Of a stretch of 64,000 nt of DNA, positions 32,728 to 41,183 are shown piece by piece. Position 1 is the first letter of the stretch. Every line of letters begins with the position of its first letter. The notes under the pieces were generated by a model that saw only the letters and a list, made by a program, of their open reading frames with translations, did not search any database and was not told where the DNA came from. The stretch comes from RGIG9115 sp045648165 (lineage in GTDB: Bacteria; Bacillota; Clostridia; UBA1381), in the NCBI GenBank assembly GCA_045648165.1, contig JAZRNL010000008.1, positions 62,001 through 126,000 of the forward strand. Reading direction: 5' to 3'. A program made the translations under genes and the position numbers.

Positions 32728-34104
32728 TCAAACCATTTGTTCAGGATGGAATACCTCGTCAAACTTCTCGGAAGTCAAGAAGCCCAATTCAACGCAAGCT
32801 TCCTTAAGTGATATATTATCCTTGAATGCCTTTTTAGCTGTTTTTGCTGCATTTTCGTATCCGATATAAGGATTAAGCGCAGTAACAAGCATCAAGGAAT
32901 TGTGCAAATTATGATGCATTTTTTCCGTGTTTGCCTTAATACCCACTGCACAGTTTTTATTAAATGATCGGATTGCTTCAGCCATCAGTCTTGCAGACTG
33001 GAGGAAGTTATAAGCACAAACAGGCATAAATACATTAAGTTCAAAATTACCCTGCGAAGCTGCCATTCCAACGGCAACATCATTACCCATTACCTGAACT
33101 GCAACCATGGTTACGGCTTCACATTGTGTTGGGTTTACTTTACCTGGCATAATAGATGAACCCGGCTCATTTTCTGGGATGAATATTTCGCCAAGACCGT
33201 CTCTCGGGCCTGATGCAAGCCAACGTACATCGTTTGCAATCTTCATCATATCTGCAGCAAGTGCCTTAATTGCACCATGTGCAAATACAAGTTCATCCTT
33301 TGATGTGAGAGCATGAAACTTATTTTCTGCTGTCACAAAAGGCTTATTTGTGATATTGCCAACCTCAGCTGCAACAAGTTCTCCGAACTTTTCCGGCGCA
33401 TTAAGACCTGTTCCTACAGCAGTGCCGCCAAGAGCAAGCTCATAAAGGGGCTCAACTGAGCGCTTTATAAGCTCAATATCCTTTTCAAGGCTTGAACGCC
33501 AACCACTTATTTCCTGTGTAAACTTAATAGGAGTTGCATCCTGAAGATGTGTTCTTCCGCTCTTAACAATTCCTTCGTTTTCTGCCTCAAGTCGCTTGAA
33601 TGTGTCTACCAATTCCTGAATTGCAGGAATTAATTTATCTTCAAGAACAAGCACAGCGGCAATATGCATGGCTGTAGGAAATGTGTCATTTGAAGACTGA
33701 CTCATATTAACATCATCGTTGGGATGAAGCAATTTATTTCCTAAAATCTGGTTTCCTCTGTTTGCAATAACCTCGTTGGTATTCATATTAGACTGTGTGC
33801 CGGAGCCTGTTTGCCATACAACAAGAGGAAAATTATCATTTAGCTTTCCTGCCATAATTTCATCACAAGCACCTTTAATAGCTTCAAGCTTTTCCTTTGT
33901 CATTTTTTCAGGACGAAGTGTATTATTTGTTATTGCAGCTGCTTTTTTAAGCACGCCGAATGCGTGTATGATTTCTGCAGGCATTGTTTCAATACCTACA
34001 CCTATCTCAAAATTTTCATGACTTCTTTGTGTCTGGGCAGCCCAAAGCTTATCAGCCGGAACTTTTACCTCACCCATTGAGTCGTGTTCAATACGATATT
34101 CCAT
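32728..34104 (-). CDS. fumC: Class II fumarate hydratase
   Basis: Interconverts malate and fumarate; 458 residues, oxygen-stable class II enzyme. Marks: SGTQSNMNTNEVIANRG, SSNDTFPTAMH, GRTHLQDATPI and the signature GSSIMPGKVNPTQCE. ATG 34104 is about nine bases after AAAGGA; the ATG at 34113 directly touches it. It sits between the malate dehydrogenase gene and hdrB, completing the malate-fumarate step of the reductive branch. Confidence 0.97.
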   Translation of the reverse strand: MEYRIEHDSMGEVKVPADKLWAAQTQRSHENFEIGVGIETMPAEIIHAFGVLKKAAAITNNTLRPEKMTKEKLEAIKGACDEIMAGKLNDNFPLVVWQTGSGTQSNMNTNEVIANRGNQILGNKLLHPNDDVNMSQSSNDTFPTAMHIAAVLVLEDKLIPAIQELVDTFKRLEAENEGIVKSGRTHLQDATPIKFTQEISGWRSSLEKDIELIKRSVEPLYELALGGTAVGTGLNAPEKFGELVAAEVGNITNKPFVTAENKFHALTSKDELVFAHGAIKALAADMMKIANDVRWLASGPRDGLGEIFIPENEPGSSIMPGKVNPTQCEAVTMVAVQVMGNDVAVGMAASQGNFELNVFMPVCAYNFLQSARLMAEAIRSFNKNCAVGIKANTEKMHHNLHNSLMLVTALNPYIGYENAAKTAKKAFKDNISLKEACVELGFLTSEKFDEVFHPEQMV

Positions 34105-34124
34105 TTTGTTCATTCCTTTCTGAT

Positions 34125-35066
34125 TTATATATTAAGACCTTTTATTAAATCCTTAAGAACGTTTGCACTGTTATGAAGTGCTGCAATTTCTTCATCATTA
34201 AGAGGAAGCATAATTTTGCTATGTGCGCCCTTATTTCCTACAACATTTAAAAGACTCAGGCACACATCATCAATGCCATATTCGCCATTAAGAAGTGTTG
34301 ATACCGTAAGAGTTGTATCAATTCCGCTTAAAAGGCACTGACACACGTGGCAAACTGATATTGACACTGCATAGAATGTCGCGCCTTTGCGCTGAATAAC
34401 TCTTGCACCTGATTTACGCATATAATTTTCAACTTCATCTTTATTAAATTCAGGGTAATCAGCGCCTGTTAAAATTGCATTTCTATAGCTTTCAATGGGC
34501 ACATTTGATATGTTTGCAATTGACCAGGGAACAAATGAACTGTCGCCGTGTTCACCAAGCACATAAGCGTGTACATTCTTCTGATTTACTGAATAGTATT
34601 CAGAAACTCTTGAACGAAGTCGTGCAGTATCGAGTATTGTACCTGAACCGATAACGCGTTCCTGCGGGAGGCCTGTATGCTTCAAAAATACATATGTTAA
34701 AATATCAACAGGGTTACTAACAATAACGTATGTGGCTTCAGGAGCAACAGGAACAATTTTATCTGCTATACTCTTTATGATGTCAACGTTAGTCTGAGCA
34801 AGGTCAAGCCTTGACTGCCCGGGCTTTCTTGCCATACCTGACGTAATAACAACTATATCAGAGCCTGCAGCATCATCATATGTTCCTGCATAAATAGTTG
34901 CAGGATTGCAGAAAGGAACGCCCTGTCTTATATCAAGGGCTTCGCCAAGAGATTTTTCCTCATTAACATCAATCATAACAATTTCCGATGCAAGCCCCAT
35001 AATTGTAAGTGTGTATGCAATTGTGGAACCTACATTACCCGAACCGATTACTGTAATTTTATTCAT
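34125..35066 (-). CDS. mdh: Malate dehydrogenase of the LDH/MDH family
   Basis: 313-residue NAD-dependent 2-hydroxyacid dehydrogenase. The Rossmann motif is ITVIGSGNVGSTIAYTLTIM, the substrate arginine is in GTILDTARLRSRV and the catalytic histidine in LGEHGDSS. The overall sequence is LDH-like. However, the specificity loop reads SGMARKPGQSRLDL, with Arg where L-lactate dehydrogenases carry Gln (NQKPGETR), and the position equivalent to LDH Thr246 appears to be Cys. Arg at that site marks malate dehydrogenases. The next gene is fumC, so oxaloacetate to malate is the likely reaction. Automatic annotation would probably say L-lactate dehydrogenase. Confidence 0.8.
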   Translation of the reverse strand: MNKITVIGSGNVGSTIAYTLTIMGLASEIVMIDVNEEKSLGEALDIRQGVPFCNPATIYAGTYDDAAGSDIVVITSGMARKPGQSRLDLAQTNVDIIKSIADKIVPVAPEATYVIVSNPVDILTYVFLKHTGLPQERVIGSGTILDTARLRSRVSEYYSVNQKNVHAYVLGEHGDSSFVPWSIANISNVPIESYRNAILTGADYPEFNKDEVENYMRKSGARVIQRKGATFYAVSISVCHVCQCLLSGIDTTLTVSTLLNGEYGIDDVCLSLLNVVGNKGAHSKIMLPLNDEEIAALHNSANVLKDLIKGLNI

Positions 35067-35110
35067 AATAAATCCTACCTTTCAAATCTTGTTTGTTTAG
35101 TTGTATTTTT

Positions 35111-36532
35111 TTACTTTAAAACGGATACTGCATCTAAAATTGTCTTTTCAAGTGCTTCTCGTCCGTATTTATCCACTTCAGCTTTATTCTTTTCACCATG
35201 GGTAAGGCAACCTGCACCTCCGATACAACCACCGACACACGCCATACCTTCTATGAAGTTAGCATCCAGAACATTCTTACTCTTTTTAAGAAGTGCCATC
35301 TTGCAAGCTTCAATTCCGTCACAAGGAATTGCTTTTAAGTCAAAATCAATGTTCTGTTCCGCGAGCCCTTGGGCAACCGCATCAGAAAGCCCTCCGGAGC
35401 GAGCAAATATTCTTCCAAAATAGGATGCATTGTCAAGAACGTCTTCGTCAAGTGTTGTAATATCAAGGTCCTTACTATCGTAAAGTGCCTGAAGTTCCTC
35501 AAATGTAAGAACTGCATCTACATAGGGTTTAACTTCCTCAAGTTGTGCTTCTGCTTTTTTTGCAGTACAAGGCCCGATAAACACAACCTTTGAACCAGGA
35601 TCTGTATCTTTAATATATTTCGCAAGTGTTGCCATAGGCGAAAGATTATGTGAAATATATTGCACCAAATCGGGGAATGTCGATTTTACATAAGACACAA
35701 ACGCAGGACAACATGAACTTGTTAAAAATCCTTTTTCACTGAGTTCTTTTGACTCTGCCTGAGCAACCATATCTGCACCCAGGGCAGCCTCAATAACAGT
35801 GTAAAATCCGAGTTCCTTTAATCCCTTAATTACTTGTCCGAGTTTTGCGTAAGTAAACTGGCTTGAGATAGACGGTGCAACCATTACGTAGACTTTGTAA
35901 TTTTTATTTCCCTCGCTGTTTTTTATAAGCTCAATTGCATCTAAAATATATGACTTATCCATAATAGCACCGAAAGGACACTGATATACACAAGCACCGC
36001 AACCGGTACATTTACTGTTGTCAATCGCTGCTGCATTGTCTTCATTAATGGATATAGCCTTGATTTTACATGCATTCTGGCAAGGTCTTTTACGATTTAT
36101 AATTGCAGAAAACGGACAAACCTTTGCACATTGACCGCACTCAACGCATTTTGATTTGTCAATATGCGCTACATGATTTGAATCAAAAATGATTGCACCT
36201 TTTTTGCAAACATCTTCGCAGCGGTGAGCAAGACAGCCGCGACAGGATTCTGTTACAACATATCCTGCAGACGGACATTCATCACATGCGATATCAATAA
36301 CCTCAATCACATTGGGATTTTCCTTGTCACCTCCCATAACAATTTTAATTCTTTCTTCTAAAATTGCTCGTTCTTTGTACACGCAACAACGCATGGTAGA
36401 AGTTTTACCAGGTACAATGATTTTTGGAATTTCAAACACATTTTCAAGCAGAGCATCCTTCCATGCGTAACGTGCAACTTCACGCAGCACCTTATATTTT
36501 AAATGCTGCACTTTTGTGTCAAATTTTCTCAT
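35111..36532 (-). CDS. hydA: [FeFe]-hydrogenase, group B-like
   Basis: 473 residues. Several N-terminal cysteine motifs (CDECPSAG, CRGCLAHRCEDVC) precede the [4Fe-4S] motifs CVECGQCAKVCP and CTGCGACVYQCP. The H-cluster motifs follow: TSSCCP at 271-276, GPCTAKK at 320-326 and GMACVGGC at 429-436. All four H-cluster cysteines are present, so catalysis of H2 turnover is plausible. The lack of GGG after the last motif and the domain order fit group B, whose physiological partner is uncertain. It is 12 bases after the phosphatase gene and 44 before mdh, the largest gap in the operon. Confidence 0.87.
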   Translation of the reverse strand: MRKFDTKVQHLKYKVLREVARYAWKDALLENVFEIPKIIVPGKTSTMRCCVYKERAILEERIKIVMGGDKENPNVIEVIDIACDECPSAGYVVTESCRGCLAHRCEDVCKKGAIIFDSNHVAHIDKSKCVECGQCAKVCPFSAIINRKRPCQNACKIKAISINEDNAAAIDNSKCTGCGACVYQCPFGAIMDKSYILDAIELIKNSEGNKNYKVYVMVAPSISSQFTYAKLGQVIKGLKELGFYTVIEAALGADMVAQAESKELSEKGFLTSSCCPAFVSYVKSTFPDLVQYISHNLSPMATLAKYIKDTDPGSKVVFIGPCTAKKAEAQLEEVKPYVDAVLTFEELQALYDSKDLDITTLDEDVLDNASYFGRIFARSGGLSDAVAQGLAEQNIDFDLKAIPCDGIEACKMALLKKSKNVLDANFIEGMACVGGCIGGAGCLTHGEKNKAEVDKYGREALEKTILDAVSVLK

Positions 36533-36544
36533 GTGTCACTCTCC

Positions 36545-37717
36545 TTAAAAATAACTAACTTTAATTCTTTTTCCCATCTTTGTAAGGCACTTTGAAAGTT
36601 CCTCAACAAGATTCATTTTTATACTGAAATTTATGGGCAAATCAGGATTCTGATGTGCCGGATTTATAGCACGACCTACATAGAAATTTATATCTGTAGC
36701 TTCTTCAAACAACAGCTGGCATATAAGTGATGCACCATCACGATTATAATTCCACTGCTCATACATTTCGTTATCGCCTAAATAATCCTTGGCATATTCC
36801 AAAACTCTGTTTACTGTTATAACGCCTTCAGTAACAAGGTCAACTCCTTCAAGATGAGCAATTGGCGGAATGTCTGAATTTTCAAAATTAAGGCTCGCTC
36901 TGAGCGGTTTTCTTAAATATTTAGCCGCAATTGAAGAAGTTGTTCCGCCGCAAATGATGTGCTTCCCTTCTTTTGAGAAGAAAAGAGACATCATTCTATC
37001 ACAATCATCACGGTTAGACGGAGGACCGAAAAGAATGTTCATCGGCTCTCTTTTTCTGATTTTTACGATACAGGCAGTTGCATCGTCACCGGGCTTTTGA
37101 CCATATAGTTTATCACATTCATCAACTAAAAGTGTGGATAGATTTTTAGCAGTAAGTCCGGATACTGACATAGTTTCCATAAATTCAATAATGTCTTCAC
37201 GTTTCCAACCAAAGTTATACGCCATACCTATTCCGGCATGAGGACAGCCGTCGCTCATAGCAATGAAAATATCATTTTCCTGTATACGAATCTGGCTTTT
37301 AAAAATCTTTTTGCCACCAATATTCATTTCAGTTTTCGGATAATCGTAATTCTTATTATTCCGCAACACAATCACCTGGGGATTATCGTACTGAATTATC
37401 TCAACCATTTCGTTGTTGATAATCTGCATAATTGTAAATGTGGAATAGGCAACGCCTCTCACTGAACACACAGGAAGGGTTGCAGCTATAGTTTCGACAC
37501 ACTCTTCAACAGGTAGCCCCTCTGCCATCATAGTTGAAATAATTTTTGATGTAAGGGTAGAAAGAATACTCGCTTTTACACCGCTCCCAAGACCATCAGC
37601 AAGTACGATTACGGTTGAGTTCTCATTTTGTTCAACAATGTCCACATGGTCACCGCAAAGTTGCTCGCCATAATGATTAATACTTTTCCAGCCGATATCT
37701 GCACATAAATCATTCAT
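36545..37717 (-). CDS. SpoIIE-family (PP2C-type) protein phosphatase
   Basis: 390 residues. The N-terminal PP2C/SpoIIE phosphatase domain has metal-binding aspartates in IVLADGLGSGVKAS, IAMSDGCPHAG and GDDATACIVK. The C-terminal 160 residues are a domain that I do not recognise, with NILFGPPSNRDDCDRMM and GKHIICGGTTSS. Pairs of such phosphatases with sensory [FeFe]-hydrogenases are known in Clostridia and are thought to convert a hydrogen or redox signal into Ser/Thr dephosphorylation. The gene overlaps the sensory hydrogenase by eight bases. No kinase gene is nearby. Confidence 0.87.
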   Translation of the reverse strand: MNDLCADIGWKSINHYGEQLCGDHVDIVEQNENSTVIVLADGLGSGVKASILSTLTSKIISTMMAEGLPVEECVETIAATLPVCSVRGVAYSTFTIMQIINNEMVEIIQYDNPQVIVLRNNKNYDYPKTEMNIGGKKIFKSQIRIQENDIFIAMSDGCPHAGIGMAYNFGWKREDIIEFMETMSVSGLTAKNLSTLLVDECDKLYGQKPGDDATACIVKIRKREPMNILFGPPSNRDDCDRMMSLFFSKEGKHIICGGTTSSIAAKYLRKPLRASLNFENSDIPPIAHLEGVDLVTEGVITVNRVLEYAKDYLGDNEMYEQWNYNRDGASLICQLLFEEATDINFYVGRAINPAHQNPDLPINFSIKMNLVEELSKCLTKMGKRIKVSYF

Positions 37718-39389
37718 CTTGTATCGACTCCTTTAATTTAGCAAGTGCAATTTTGGTTTCTGCCGCCGTTTCGCCAAGTAAAGAAGCGATTTCCTGAACA
37801 ATTCTCATCTGCTTGTCTACAACCCGGTCTGCAACTTCTATAGTTTGTCGGCTGATATTTTCTTTTTTCCCGCGCTCTATTTCTTCATCGGTAACATCAC
37901 GCATTATTCCAACTAAAAGTCTTGATTCCTTATCATACAGAACAGACTGCTCTACATAGCGTCTGTATTCTGCAAGATATACTCTTTCACCACGTATATT
38001 CTTTCCTGTTCTCAAAACCTCTGCAAACAGTTTAGGATCAAGCACCCTTATTATGCTTTCTCCCAAAACATCCGAATTTGAACGGATATTCATCATATTT
38101 CGCGCCGCCTCATTTATCTGCTGCACCTCTAATTTTTCATTAAGAACTATAAGACCATTTGGAGTGTTTTTAACAATTGTGTCAGAGAAGCTTTCCGCCT
38201 TATCCTTCAGGAAAGGTAAGCACATAGAAATTTCAGCCTTACCCTGACAAATGGCAATTGCTTTTTCACGGCAGGTATTGTATCCACAAGAACCGCAGTT
38301 TAGTTCATCAGAAGGTTTAAATTTTCCCATTTCTCTCAAAACTGCAAATATTTCTGTTTCACTTGGCATAGCAAGCTTATGCTCTATATATTCAAACTGT
38401 TTTTTTAGCTCTGCAGGCTTTGGCTCACTAACATCAAAATCATCTTTTCCTGCATAATCCGCAATTGTTATATAGTCTTTAACAGGAGCTGTTCTATGAT
38501 ATTTTTCCATAACAGGACCACCAATACAACTTCCCACACAGGCAGACATTTCTATAAAGCACTTGTGAATTTTTCCGTTTTCTATATCCCGAAGAGCATC
38601 AATACAGTTCTGAACTCCATCAAGGGCTATATAGTTATATCCGGGAGCGTCCAATGACATTGTTTTCAGAATTCCTCCTGTTGTGGGGAAAAATCTTGCC
38701 CTGCTCCGGTCATTCACGTCCATTTTCGGTTTAAGCTCTATATTCTTTTCCTTGAGCCATACAGATAGCTCTTCAAATGTTAAAACTGCATCAACAATAC
38801 CCTCGTAATGTTCAGCTTCATCTTTTTTCGCCACACAAGGGCCAATAAATACAGTCTTTGCATTCGGATACCTTTTCTTTATATCTACGCAATGTGCCTG
38901 CATAGGAGAAACAACATCTGCCAAATATTCAAGCGCTGCTGGAAAATACTTCTGTATAAGCAAGTTAATAGAATGACAGCAGGATGAAATGATAATATCT
39001 CTATCATCCTCACGGAGCATTCTTTCATACTCATTTTTAACGATTGTTGCACCGATGGCAGTTTCTTCAACATCATAGAAACCGAGTTGTTTGAGAGCTT
39101 CCCTCATAGACTCAATTCCAATGCCCTCATAATTCGCAACAAAAGACGGTGCCAAGCTCACAATAACCGGTTCACCGCCTTGCAATAAGACTTTTGCCTT
39201 TTCAGTTTCATCAACAATCTGCTTAGCATTCTGAGGGCAAACAACAAAACACTGTCCGCATAAAATACATTCATTTCCAATAATATGCGCCTGATTTCCT
39301 GAAAATCGTATCGATTTAACAGGACAATGACGAATACATTTGTAACAGTTCTTACAGTTGGATTTTTTTAAAGTTAAGCAATTGGGCAT
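37710..39389 (-). CDS. Sensory [FeFe]-hydrogenase-like protein with PAS domain (HydS-type, group C)
   Basis: 559 residues. Two N-terminal ferredoxin motifs (CKNCYKCIRHCP, CILCGQCFVVCP) are followed by an H-cluster-like domain with SSCCHS, GPCVAKK and MSACVGSC. A C-terminal CGSCGYNTCREKA cluster motif, a PAS domain (LIVLNEKLEVQQINEAARNM, about 415-515) and a coiled tail complete it. The four H-cluster cysteines remain, but the first motif has His for the usual Pro. This architecture is that of group C hydrogenases, proposed H2 sensors. ATG 39389 has AAAGGA 10 bases upstream. The adjacent phosphatase is the likely output. Confidence 0.85.
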   Translation of the reverse strand: MPNCLTLKKSNCKNCYKCIRHCPVKSIRFSGNQAHIIGNECILCGQCFVVCPQNAKQIVDETEKAKVLLQGGEPVIVSLAPSFVANYEGIGIESMREALKQLGFYDVEETAIGATIVKNEYERMLREDDRDIIISSCCHSINLLIQKYFPAALEYLADVVSPMQAHCVDIKKRYPNAKTVFIGPCVAKKDEAEHYEGIVDAVLTFEELSVWLKEKNIELKPKMDVNDRSRARFFPTTGGILKTMSLDAPGYNYIALDGVQNCIDALRDIENGKIHKCFIEMSACVGSCIGGPVMEKYHRTAPVKDYITIADYAGKDDFDVSEPKPAELKKQFEYIEHKLAMPSETEIFAVLREMGKFKPSDELNCGSCGYNTCREKAIAICQGKAEISMCLPFLKDKAESFSDTIVKNTPNGLIVLNEKLEVQQINEAARNMMNIRSNSDVLGESIIRVLDPKLFAEVLRTGKNIRGERVYLAEYRRYVEQSVLYDKESRLLVGIMRDVTDEEIERGKKENISRQTIEVADRVVDKQMRIVQEIASLLGETAAETKIALAKLKESIQDE

Positions 39390-39394
39390 ATTCG

Positions 39395-39655
39395 TCACAT
39401 CCTTTCATTATTAATTACAGATAACACTTTTTCTTCGAAAAATTCTTTAAAATTATCGCGGTTAATTCCTGTATGTATTACATCATCCACCTGAACAGTT
39501 ACTCCAAGACGATTACACTTACCGATACAGAAGCTTCCCGTAAGCGCAACTTCATTCCGAAGATTATTTTCTTCAATAGCTTCAGTAAACAACTCAACTA
39601 TTTCAGGTGAACCCTTTATATAGCATGAACTGCCTATGCATATTTGAATTAACAT
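39395..39655 (-). CDS. Thioredoxin-like [2Fe-2S] ferredoxin (NuoE-like), second copy
   Basis: 86 residues. CIGSSCYIKG near the N-terminus and FCIGKCNRLG in the middle supply the four cysteines of the thioredoxin-fold [2Fe-2S] cluster found in NuoE/HydC. It probably shuttles electrons to or from the hydrogenase-type proteins encoded downstream. It is a paralogue of the gene four bases upstream and, unlike it, has NRLGVTVQV in place of QQGVCVTV after the second motif. Confidence 0.86.
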   Translation of the reverse strand: MLIQICIGSSCYIKGSPEIVELFTEAIEENNLRNEVALTGSFCIGKCNRLGVTVQVDDVIHTGINRDNFKEFFEEKVLSVINNERM

Positions 39656-39659
39656 TTCT

Positions 39660-39899
39660 TCACACCTTTGCTGCTATAACATTTTCGAAAAATTCATTAA
39701 CATTCTCGGGTGTAACTGAATGGAACTCTTCATCAACAGTTACACATACACCCTGCTGACATTTACCAAGACAAAAAGTGCCGCCAAGTTCCACTTTATC
39801 ACCAAGATTGCTTTCATTTATAAGATTCTGAAGCTCTTCAACGACCAAGCGAGAACCTTTGATATGGCATGAACTGCCAATACAAACTGTTACTTTCAT
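39660..39899 (-). CDS. Thioredoxin-like [2Fe-2S] ferredoxin (NuoE-like), first copy
   Basis: 79 residues with CIGSSCHIKG and FCLGKCQQGVC, the thioredoxin-fold [2Fe-2S] signature. First gene of the 17-gene operon. The start is MKVTVCIGSSC at 39899 with AAAGGA upstream; the open frame continues to 39998 but that part covers the promoter. The tandem duplication suggests dedicated partners for two hydrogenase-type proteins. Confidence 0.86.
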   Translation of the reverse strand: MKVTVCIGSSCHIKGSRLVVEELQNLINESNLGDKVELGGTFCLGKCQQGVCVTVDEEFHSVTPENVNEFFENVIAAKV

Positions 39900-39969
39900 T
39901 TTATATTCAATCCTTTCATATATGGAGGGTAATTTCTCGTATATCAATAATAACCCCGATTGTGAATTT

Positions 39970-39998
39970 ATTGTATCATAAACAACGCCAAAAATCAA
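39970..39998 (-). promoter_or_regulatory. Promoter of the 17-gene hydrogenase-fumarate operon
   Basis: On the minus strand, TTGATT (39993-39998), 17 bases, TACAAT (39970-39975) with an extended -10 TG; about 70 bases upstream of the first start codon. A TTGTGAA half-site overlaps the transcription start region (39960-39966). Confidence 0.7.
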
Positions 39999-40022
39999 TG
40001 GTTATCTACAAATTCCATCATA

Positions 40023-40040
40023 TTGATAAATTTTTCACAA
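40023..40040. promoter_or_regulatory. Candidate Rex (NADH/NAD sensor) operator
   Basis: TTGATAAATTTTTCACAA is an 18-mer matching the Rex-type pattern TTGTGAAATATTTCACAA at 15 of 18 positions. It lies about 25 bases upstream of the -35 box. Rex commonly controls fermentation and hydrogenase genes in Clostridia, but the site position is a little far upstream and rex itself is not in the window. Confidence 0.35.
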
Positions 40041-40110
40041 TATCTTGATATAATATATATTTTTTTTATTAAAAATAATGATTACATAGATAAAAAGTTA
40101 TATAATACCA

Positions 40111-40148
40111 TAACAAAAACCGTATAAGAGTTTACTCCTATACGGTTT
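40111..40148 (-). terminator. Terminator of the nucleoside transporter operon
   Basis: AAACCGTATA (40117-40126) pairs with TATACGGTTT (40139-40148); the minus strand continues with TTTTTG. The region 40041-40110 is AT-rich without genes. Confidence 0.82.
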
Positions 40149-40196
40149 AAATTTTGCTTCAAATTTACAGTAAAATGTAAATCAACAACCTCTTAT

Positions 40197-41183
40197 TTAT
40201 CGCTCCTCTCGGAAATATGGCAATCCTAAAGCTGCAGGAGGCTGATGCTCCTTTTTGTTCCTCATGCTGGTTATAATCAGAACTATTATTGTGACAACAT
40301 AGGGAAGCATTTCAAAAAGCTTTTTAGCACTAACACTGATATCCGGAATATACGTAGGTATAACATATAAAAACCCAAACAATATAGAGCCTAAAATACT
40401 GATAGATGGACGCCAGACAGAGAATATTACCAAAGCAATCGAAAGCCAGCCTCGATCACCAAATCCGTTGTTCGACCACACACCGTTTGCATAGTCCATT
40501 ACATAGTAAAGTCCGCCAAGTCCTGCAATTGCGCTTCCTATACAGGTTGACAAGTATTTATATCTTGTAACATTTATTCCTGCCGCATCAGCAGTTTCGG
40601 GGCTTTCACCCACTGCCCTCAAGTGCAGTCCTACTCTGGTTTTATTAAGAATATAAGACGATACAAGTGCAATTATAATTGACACATACACCAAAAATCC
40701 GTAAGAAAGAAATATATCTCCAAACCAACCTAAACTGGCAGCAAACGGCAGTTGGCTTTTAAAGCAGTTACTTGTATTTGAAAGAGCAATCGAAGGAACA
40801 TCGGAATCTACAAGCTTAATTAAAGAGCCGCCAAAGAAATTACCAATACCTATACCAAATGTAGTAAGAGCAAGTCCTGTTACATTTTGATTTGCACGCA
40901 GGGTTACTGTCAGGAAGCAATAAATCAGCCCCATCAGTGTTGAACCTATTAATGAACAAATCAATGGTATTAAGACCGCTAATAACGGATTAAGAAGTTC
41001 AGGAGATGCAACACTTTGTTCATATAAAAATGCACCAGCAACACCGCTTATTGCACCAACATACATAATTCCCGGAATACCCAGATTAAGATGACCGGAT
41101 TTTTCAGTGAGTATTTCACCAGTAGAACCAAGAAGCAAAGGAGTTCCCTGCATAACCGCACGTTGAATAATTGTGGATATCAT
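40197..41183 (-). CDS. nupQ: Nucleoside ABC transporter permease (NupQ/YufQ-like)
   Basis: 328-residue BPD-type permease with about eight membrane segments. The N-terminal GTPLLLGSTGEILTEKSG and the GINVTRYKYLSTCIGSAIAGLGG segments are typical of the second permease of BMP-dependent nucleoside importers. Its start overlaps the nupP stop (ATGA). Last gene of the purine operon. Confidence 0.92.
   Translation of the reverse strand: MISTIIQRAVMQGTPLLLGSTGEILTEKSGHLNLGIPGIMYVGAISGVAGAFLYEQSVASPELLNPLLAVLIPLICSLIGSTLMGLIYCFLTVTLRANQNVTGLALTTFGIGIGNFFGGSLIKLVDSDVPSIALSNTSNCFKSQLPFAASLGWFGDIFLSYGFLVYVSIIIALVSSYILNKTRVGLHLRAVGESPETADAAGINVTRYKYLSTCIGSAIAGLGGLYYVMDYANGVWSNNGFGDRGWLSIALVIFSVWRPSISILGSILFGFLYVIPTYIPDISVSAKKLFEMLPYVVTIIVLIITSMRNKKEHQPPAALGLPYFREER

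Noticed and set aside
34125..35066. L-lactate dehydrogenase
   Set aside because: Overall similarity is LDH-like, but the specificity residue is Arg and the operon context needs malate dehydrogenase.
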